Positions 18,347 to 22,817 of a stretch of DNA of 22,817 bases are shown piece by piece. Made by a program: the position numbers and the translations under genes. Source of the DNA: Phallusia fumigata (Eukaryota; Chordata; Ascidiacea; Phlebobranchia; Ascidiidae); NCBI GenBank assembly GCA_008931825.1, contig QXVZ01013437.1, forward strand, positions 1 through 22,817. The letters run 5' to 3'. Within the stretch, counting starts at the first letter, position 1. Each line of letters begins with the position of its first letter. The notes under the pieces were generated by a model. The model searched no databases and was not told where the DNA came from. It worked only from the letters and a program-made list of their open reading frames with translations.

Positions 18347-19030
18347 GTGACTTTTCGCAATCTCGCAAAATTGTTCGACTGAAACGGGAAGTTTTCAGCT
18401 GAAACTCTTCCGATGATTTGGGACAAACCAAGCGAGAAGTTGCACCATCACAAAAGTTTAGAAAAGTTAGATAAGTAAGAAAAGTATATCAGTTTCTCTG
18501 TTCATGTGTTGCATCATGAGATTTTGTTTACATTGAAATTGGAAAAGACCAGCATTAGACGGAACGTATGCTTTAAAACACATCCGGGCTGTTTTTGTTT
18601 GGACTTTAAGTTTGAATTCTTAGATTTTTGTCAGCTTGAAAGAAGTTTTTATTGATTCGCGATTTATACTGTTATGTTACACCCAAATAAGGTGATTACG
18701 GTGTAACAACGAACATTGCTCAAAATACAAATAGCGTTTAAGCCTGAAAGCTTGAGCTAAAGCATAATTACAACCAGGGGAAAATCCTTGACAAGAATAC
18801 TTAGGTTGGCAAGACGAATTTAGCCCAAAAGTTACAGTTGAGTGAGCGTAACATGTCGATCAGGCGCTTGTGGCTAGAAAAAGTCTTCGCTGAGTCATTG
18901 TAGGTGTCTTTTTGTCCAACGGACTGGATTTTAAGCCTGCGCCATTGAAGCTTGGTTTTAAAAAATCGTTGCTTTTTATACTTGCCTGTCGAAGGTTGGC
19001 AGGCATGTTTTTTCTAAGTAGGTAACTTTT

Positions 19031-19032
19031 AG
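19031..19032 (+). promoter_or_regulatory. Possible spliced-leader trans-splice acceptor
   Basis: AACTTTTAG ends 11 bases before the ATG at 19044. Tunicates add a spliced leader at such unpaired acceptors on many genes. No upstream donor is evident nearby, which fits but does not prove trans-splicing. Confidence 0.25.
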
Positions 19033-19043
19033 CATGTAATCTG

Positions 19044-20571
19044 ATGGCGAACTTCGCGGGGTTTTTGTTTATTCTCTGGGGCCTGGTTGGGACCAGCTCT
19101 GGTAAGTTTTGTTAAAGTATTACCACACACCTAACTTGCAGTTAAAACTTATAGCAACGTTTGAAAGCAGAAGTTCTGGGTTTCCTAGCAAATAAAAATG
19201 CCTTTACTTCTTTAAGCTGCATAAAGTGTTATCGCTGCCCGGGTTTTTTCCGGCTTGGGAATTGTTTTAGTGCTATTGTGCCGCTACAATTTCTTTCTCT
19301 AAGCGAAATAAACTCAACTTTACTCGACTTAACTCAACTCAACTTAAATTTGAGTTGAGTAGCTACTGCAAAAACTTATCTATTCATTTAAATTGTGGGG
19401 TTTCTGTCCTAACAGCTCGTCGGTCCGCTCAATTGATTAAGTAAAAAAAATTGTTAGGTTTGTATTGAGATCGCACTTTTATTTACCTTTCGTTTACAAG
19501 CAGGATTCTTGTGCGGACCTGGCATATGCGACGTTGGAAAATACTGCTGCAACCGAAACCAATGTCTCACCCACCGGATCGGGTCATGTTACCTAGTGAC
19601 TACGACACACAGGGCGATGGCGTGAGTATTTAAGTCTGTCTGTGTGTATTTGTGTAAAGCTAGTTCCTAACCAAAACTTGTGCAGCCAACCGAATCGAAC
19701 AGTTTAAATTACAATGATCTGAAAGAATAAAGATTCTTAATGAACGTTACTATAGGCTGTTTTATGTTTTGGTAAATAACTATGTGACCATTAAAAATTG
19801 TTTAAACATACATGAAAAGAGTCAATATTAAAAGATTTGAAGCAAAAAGTTAACGGTCTACTTCACTAAAGGTTGTTGGAACCCCCTTCAAACTTGCGTG
19901 TTACTGGACTATCTAAATCCGACTCAGTCGATTTTGCAAAGTAAGCATACACTTATTTTTGCAGCATAGGACTTCTGGTGGGAATTTTCGCTGGAATTCC
20001 TTCATTCCTTCTGGCGCTTTGCGGCGTAACGTGTTATTTCTATCGTCGGAGGGCAGCAAGGAGCAACTCAGGTACATAAAAATACAATCAGTTTGACAAC
20101 AAAAACTGAATTTATGGGCAAGTCTGTGATTAAGAACATTAAGTAAATAATCAGGTAGTCTATTTATTAGAAACACAAGTCACGAATTTAATATTTGGCT
20201 TAAGTTGTACTTAAACAGCAAATAAAACATGACGCAAAAATGTTTACTTAAATGCAAAATTCTTTTACCAAGTGTGAACAAACCATGTTTCGGGTTTTCT
20301 ATGCACAAGGTCCCATCCGGCATGGAGCAGGGCCGGCTGACAACCAATAAAGCTGCAGCAAAACGATCTAACCATTTAAACTCTTAACATTTCAGATGAT
20401 CGACGTGAAACAACAATTTCCAGCATTCAGCTTTCCCTGTCGGAAACGCCACGCTATACTGATGAACCACCATCGTACACAGATCTGCACCAGACCTACA
20501 GCCTAAACACTCCGCCACCTAAATACAACGACGCCTGTCGAATCAAAGAGAGTATCAGCAAAAAGTCGTAA
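19044..20571 (+). CDS. Shisa/WBP1-like single-pass membrane adaptor with PPxY motifs
   Basis: Exons are 19044-19101, 19504-19621, 19965-20071 and 20396-20571, giving 459 nt (152 residues and TAA) with phases 1, 2 and 1 all matching. Residues 1-19 look like a signal peptide (FAGFLFILWGLVGT). Six cysteines follow at 23, 28, 34, 35, 40 and 48, including an adjacent CC pair. A transmembrane helix spans about 60-85, then an RRR stop-transfer. The cytoplasmic tail carries PPSY (119-122) and PPKY (135-138), ligands for the WW domains of NEDD4-type ubiquitin ligases. This layout defines the six-cysteine single-transmembrane (Shisa, WBP1, VOPP1, CYYR1) superfamily. Which subfamily it belongs to cannot be told by eye; a role as a trafficking or ubiquitination adaptor is inferred. 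Confidence 0.82.
19215..19331 (+). mobile_element. SINE-like repeat copy 2 with ACTCA-type tail
   Basis: Shares the 3' segment with copy 1 near 2817-2874 (TTTAGTGC, ATTGTG, CGCTA, AAGCGAAATAAACTCAACT). It continues into a loose ACTCA repeat and sits in intron 1 of the Shisa-like gene. The 5' limit is uncertain. Confidence 0.5.
19332..19360. repeat. Inverted repeat in the SINE tail
   Basis: ACTCAACTCAA (19332-19342) and TTGAGTTGAGT (19350-19360) are 11-bp perfect complements with a 7-nt loop. The tail repeat appears inverted on itself. Confidence 0.65.
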
Positions 20572-22817
20572 CGCTAAAAATCGAATGAGGGCAATTTTTG
20601 TGGAGTTTTTACATTTGCCTGAAAGTCACATAACGTTTGTTTGCACTGTAATTACGTTTCTGACAATGTCTTTTTGGCCCACTGTTTCTATGTGCGTATG
20701 ACAGAAAAGTTTTTTATCAATTCCGCTTTTCATGTAGTGGAGGTGTTTGCAATGACTACATACATTTGTATATTGGCCTCTAGGATTTAGGAAATTGAAT
20801 GTGCCGTTAAAATTCTACAAGTCAGCATATTTTGACCTACAAACATACTGTATAATGCAGGCAATGAAGTCTGTGTTAATCTATACAATAGAGCAGGGTT
20901 GCCATAGGTCATGGATTTTTCCGGACAATGTGTTGAAATCCAAGACCGGGATTTTTAAATGCCTACTTTATTTGTTGCTTGTTAGGTGTAAATAATTGCT
21001 GATTTCTATGTTATACACGTGATTATTAGTACAGCACAATTCCGCCTTGTGCTGTCACAATATCAACCTAGACAAGTGTCATTGCAAACGTGGTTTTAAA
21101 GCTTATTTGTAGTGACTTATTGAGTAATCTAGAAATTACCATCTTAACTGTGCACTTAAAAATTATCATCTCATGTTAGTGATAAGAATTCTATCGTGAT
21201 AAATATTTGGTAAAATGCAAGAGTTTTGGTGTTTGTGTTTTCAATGAATACTAAATTAGCACATTGCAAAAGGTAACACTACAAATAGCAATGTGGTGGC
21301 TGTATTATAGGTGCCGGAGATATGCTGGAGGTGCCAAAGCTTTTTGCATATAGCAACTACTTCTTTCCTTTTTTCGACAAGAAACCATTATTTACTTGTA
21401 AAAGATGTTGAGCGGAGCTGTTCACTTTAGTTCTGACTTTGTTGTGCGTTTTACTGTTTTTTGCGCGAGCGAAAATATATCCTGTCTTTGCAATATTGAT
21501 CAGTGACCGCAGTTAACACCAATGGAAGGTCTATACTCTATAGTTAGAAACGAAAGCCATAAAAACAAGAAATAAGCATGATTAAAATTGATGAGGGGTC
21601 CGAGTTCGCGCGAGGTTGATATGTACGCCGGTGTACCGTAAAAGACAGTTCATAAAACTCTTGCCGAAATCAACAAACAATACAACAAAATTCACCACAT
21701 ATTTATCCTTATTTCACGGGATGGCGACGGCGACATTGTCCTTTAAATGCGTCTGACATTTATGCAATATTTGCATTTTGGTCGACGCGACTATCATGAA
21801 TATGTTGAGATTGTGACCCAAAAGTCTATAATGGTGGCGTGGACGCACCTAAACGGTATTAGAGCCGCTAAAAATATTTCGCATTTTTAGAGATGCAGCA
21901 CAATTTTTTTGTTACGACCAACGGTAAAAGTAAGGTGAAAGAATTATTACCGGTAATCCATCATAGATCCCTTGAAAGGTCTTCAATTTCTCATGATGAT
22001 CTCTACAAAGTTTTGTCTCATTGGTATTTTCATTGTTACGTAGCCTGCAGTGGTTTTTACTTGTGTAACTTAACCGTTTAGTATGGCTTAATTTTCGGGG
22101 CGAAATTGACCAACACCGCATCGTTAGAAAATTATTCTAATTCATCACTAGTTAGAACACATTCGCACTTTTTTGCAATATGATCACATTCCATCACAAT
22201 ACAATATAAATCTAGAAAAAATTAATCAGAATGCATTTATGGATAAATCAGTCACAAAGGCAAAGGTCCCACAAACTTTGACTTTGTAACTAAAAAAACA
22301 TGCTGCGGGGAACCACGTTAATGCTGAACTGTTCAATGTACCTAAGTTGATGGGCCTTTTATTCCCTAGAGGTTCATAAACCGGGTAGACCTTGGGAAAA
22401 GACAAAATGCACGATTTTACACAAGTTAACTTTTTGTGCAATGTGGTAACCAGAACCTTCCAAAAACAATTGTTTTAATTCAAGAATTTTCAAAATTGGC
22501 AAAAAAATGCGTACTTTCAAAGAGAAACTGTCTAAAACTGCATTTCAAACAAATCAAAGTGTTTACCATTCTATTTAATGACAAAATGTAGACAAAATAG
22601 CTATAGCCCGTGCTAAGCACCTCATGCACAGACTGCAGCATCGGCGCAGTATGCAGGAAACGCAAGCAATTTGTTCACGCTCTAATTCAACCTTCGAATA
22701 ACAGCAGCACAAACAATAAAGCATGTCGTGCTTGTGATGGTCAAAACACATCCGATAGCCATGCTACTTCTTTATGGTCAAGTGTAGAAAAAACGCTTTG
22801 GTGCACTTCGGTACCGC
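20572..22817. other. 3' flank of the Shisa-like gene, no gene seen
   Basis: I find no exon set with consistent splice sites on either strand and no canonical AATAAA shortly after the stop at 20571. A CAGGGTTGCCATAGG segment near 20894 followed by ACCGGGATTTTT resembles termini of dispersed DNA elements but lacks a partner end. AATAAA at about 22716 has no gene attached. Confidence 0.5.

Larger units (their letters stand above)
17076..19043. other. Intergenic region between CFAP100 and the Shisa-like gene
   Basis: Mostly AT-rich and unremarkable. It contains a CAAAGGTCGGCAACCCC segment at 17151 resembling a hAT end, a TGACGTCA at 17353-17360, an orphan exon-like piece at 18271-18346, and a TGTTACACC/GGTGTAACA stem (18675-18683 and 18700-18708). 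No gene is supported. Confidence 0.5.

Noticed and set aside
18985..19010. GCCTG/CAGGC hairpin followed by a T run as a terminator
   Set aside because: Intrinsic terminators of this kind are bacterial; the stem is only 5 bp and there is no associated small-RNA gene.
21992..21998. ATGATGA as box C of a snoRNA
   Set aside because: No CTGA at suitable distance and no flanking stem.
1..22817. CRISPR arrays, rRNA and tRNA genes
   Set aside because: No regularly spaced repeats, no rRNA-like sequence and no convincing A/B box or cloverleaf were found on reading both strands.

Overview
The window reads as AT-rich, intron-dense animal DNA. The small exons, short introns, dispersed hAT-type element ends and a SINE-like repeat with an ACTCA-rich tail suggest a tunicate, most likely a Ciona species. 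The species is an inference: no sequence search was possible. All three genes I can support lie on the + strand, and exon borders were chosen by matching splice sites and codon phase by hand.

Region 1 (about 590-7157) is a secreted or membrane-tethered extracellular protein. Its domain order is CUB, zona pellucida (ZP), furin-type site, EGF-like module, transmembrane helix and short basic tail. Its 5' end is not resolved and probably lies left of the window. Its introns hold hAT-like ends, a SINE-like fragment, a box C/D-like candidate and a nested inverted repeat.

Region 2 (7158-7908) is a 751-bp intergenic stretch. It holds the polyadenylation signal of gene 1 and a cluster of palindromic motifs just upstream of gene 2: a CRE, TTACGTAA, GTTTGACAAAC, and a perfect inverted pair of E2F-like sites.

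Region 3 (7909-17062) is a 13-exon orthologue of CFAP100 (CCDC37/MIA1), a coiled-coil ciliary axoneme protein of the modifier of inner arms complex. The 13 exons add to 1755 nt, which is 584 residues plus a stop. Its central part, carrying exons 5-7, appears twice (10617-12336 and 12338-14055), with a single N exactly at the junction. The geometry indicates two overlapping allelic contigs laid end to end, not a biological tandem duplication. The second copy carries a 2-bp deletion in exon 6.

Region 4 (17063-19043) is intergenic, with one orphan exon-like piece. Region 5 (19044-20571) is a four-exon, 152-residue single-pass membrane protein with six extracellular cysteines and two cytoplasmic PPxY motifs, of the Shisa/WBP1-like adaptor type. 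Region 6 (20572-22817) has no gene I can support.

The three genes show no shared pathway. I found no clearly new biological system. The best leads are the unusual ZP-EGF architecture, the E2F-like promoter pair, the allelic-overlap artefact and a weak snoRNA candidate.
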